This document shows positions 62,941 through 64,000 of a stretch of 64,000 nt of DNA, piece by piece. Numbering within the stretch: the first letter of the stretch is position 1; the number at the start of each line of letters is the position of its first letter. This DNA comes from Dasyornis broadbenti (Eukaryota; Chordata; Aves; Passeriformes; Dasyornithidae). The stretch covers positions 835,676 through 899,675 of the forward strand of contig VZRN01011464.1 of assembly GCA_013397935.1 (NCBI GenBank), written 5' to 3'. Under the pieces are notes generated by a model, which searched no databases, was not told the origin of the DNA, and saw nothing but the letters and a program-made list of their open reading frames with translations. The translations under genes were made by a program, and so were the position numbers.

Positions 62941-64000
62941 CTGCAAGATCAAGAAATCAAGAGTATTTTAGAAAGCTTGCAATAAATCTAAATACACATA
63001 TTCTTATTACTAACTACTCCCAACCAATCTTTCAAGTGCCTTCCTGCCACTGGAGGGAAAACATGCTGCAGCATAGCTTTTTAACAGGCATTTTTTTCCA
63101 CAGTATAACAGATGCATGGTTGACCATCATGGCCTCTTTCTCCTGGCAGTTTTTAAAGCAAGTCAGAACAGGCACAAGGTAACAACCTGCACGCCAAAGA
63201 AAAATTTGGAAGTCAGCTCCTAACAGTTACTTGAAACAAAAAAAAGTTTAGCTGGTAAGTCATTCTTCAATTTGTGATGATTCTAATCCAAGATAGGAAA
63301 ATCCATTAAGCTTCACAACCAACTTTTAAATTCCCAGACAAACCAGAGCAAAAGAGTAAGGATGCTATCATATTTCCCTACTACCCCAGGCTAAGAAAAC
63401 AGAAAGTAGCAAGGGTTTACTAAAGAAAGCCACAGACAGATCCATGCAGAAGATCTCTCCAAAAATTAGAGACTGTTGAAACAGACTATAAATCATATTC
63501 AAATGCATTGCCAAAATCCTTAAAATTACCTCAACTGACAATCTTGTATACCCCTGAAATCATACTGGGAGAAGCATTTTGCTTTTCAAAAGACAACAGA
63601 AGAAAGCCTAATTTATGTGCGTAAACTCGTTGTAATGGTAGCTTTCCAAGACACCTCACTACATAATTTCTGATTTAAACCAGACTTGCCAAACTGGTCC
63701 CATTCAATGAATCACACTCTGTACCAAAGGTCCCAAGTTCCATTTTAAAAAAACAAAAAAACAAAAAAACTCAAGAGGTAGTTCCTTGATCCTGTCACTC
63801 CAGCGAGCTTGTGCTCTGACAGTTTACAACAAAGCAGCCACAATTATCTCAGCACACAGAAATCCATTTGGAGGATGATGCTATTCTCTAGTAAATGGAT
63901 TTTTAAAAATTTACGTTGAGGCACTTGTTCCTGGTACTACCCTTTTGTCCTCTATGGTCAACACTACCACCCTCTTCAGCAGAAGTCATGCTTAGCTTCA
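62941..64000 (-). other. GRAMD4: Intron upstream of the first recognised GRAMD4 coding exon
   Basis: AT-rich, with no CpG island or promoter signature and an A/C low-complexity run near 63746-63769. The acceptor at 62941 implies an exon to the right, outside the window or unrecognised within these 1,060 bases. Confidence 0.75.

Overview
This window is non-coding-rich vertebrate nuclear DNA, almost certainly from a bird. It is AT-rich and CpG-poor, has GT-AG introns, and carries several CR1 retrotransposon copies with the classic avian CR1 3' tail. It contains most of one recognisable gene, GRAMD4 (GRAM domain-containing protein 4), on the minus strand. I assembled 18 coding exons by reading frame, splice-site consensus and recognition of the protein. 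Every exon junction keeps phase, and the joined frame gives 578 codons plus a stop, matching the length I remember for human GRAMD4. No bacterial-type features (operons, CRISPR, IS elements) are present, and I found no undescribed biological system.

Layout, left to right. Positions 1 to about 10,870 hold no gene I can support. They lie 3' of GRAMD4. In human the convergent neighbour is CERK, so a CERK 3' UTR could fall here, but no CERK coding sequence is visible. Positions 10,880-14,657 are the inferred GRAMD4 3' UTR, ending at a palindromic poly(A) signal that reads AATAAA on both strands. Positions 14,658-62,891 are the GRAMD4 coding exons and introns, with the C-terminus at low coordinates. 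The exons cluster between 14.6 and 33.7 kb. The first three introns reached in transcription are large (8.4, 13.1 and 7.3 kb). Positions 62,941-64,000 are intron upstream of the first recognised coding exon. The transcription start and 5' exon(s) lie beyond the right edge.

Encoded protein: an acidic N-terminal region, a charged coiled coil (about residues 83-140), two hydrophobic blocks (about 228-268 and 337-376), and a C-terminal GRAM domain (about 445-545).

Non-genic structure: sense and antisense CR1 copies in introns 3, 6, 9 and 16, one with a decayed reverse-transcriptase remnant; a probable ancient MIR-type SINE; homopolymer and AT microsatellites; a 25-bp tandem repeat; and several near-perfect hairpins or palindromes that look like template-switch or cruciform-type sequences.
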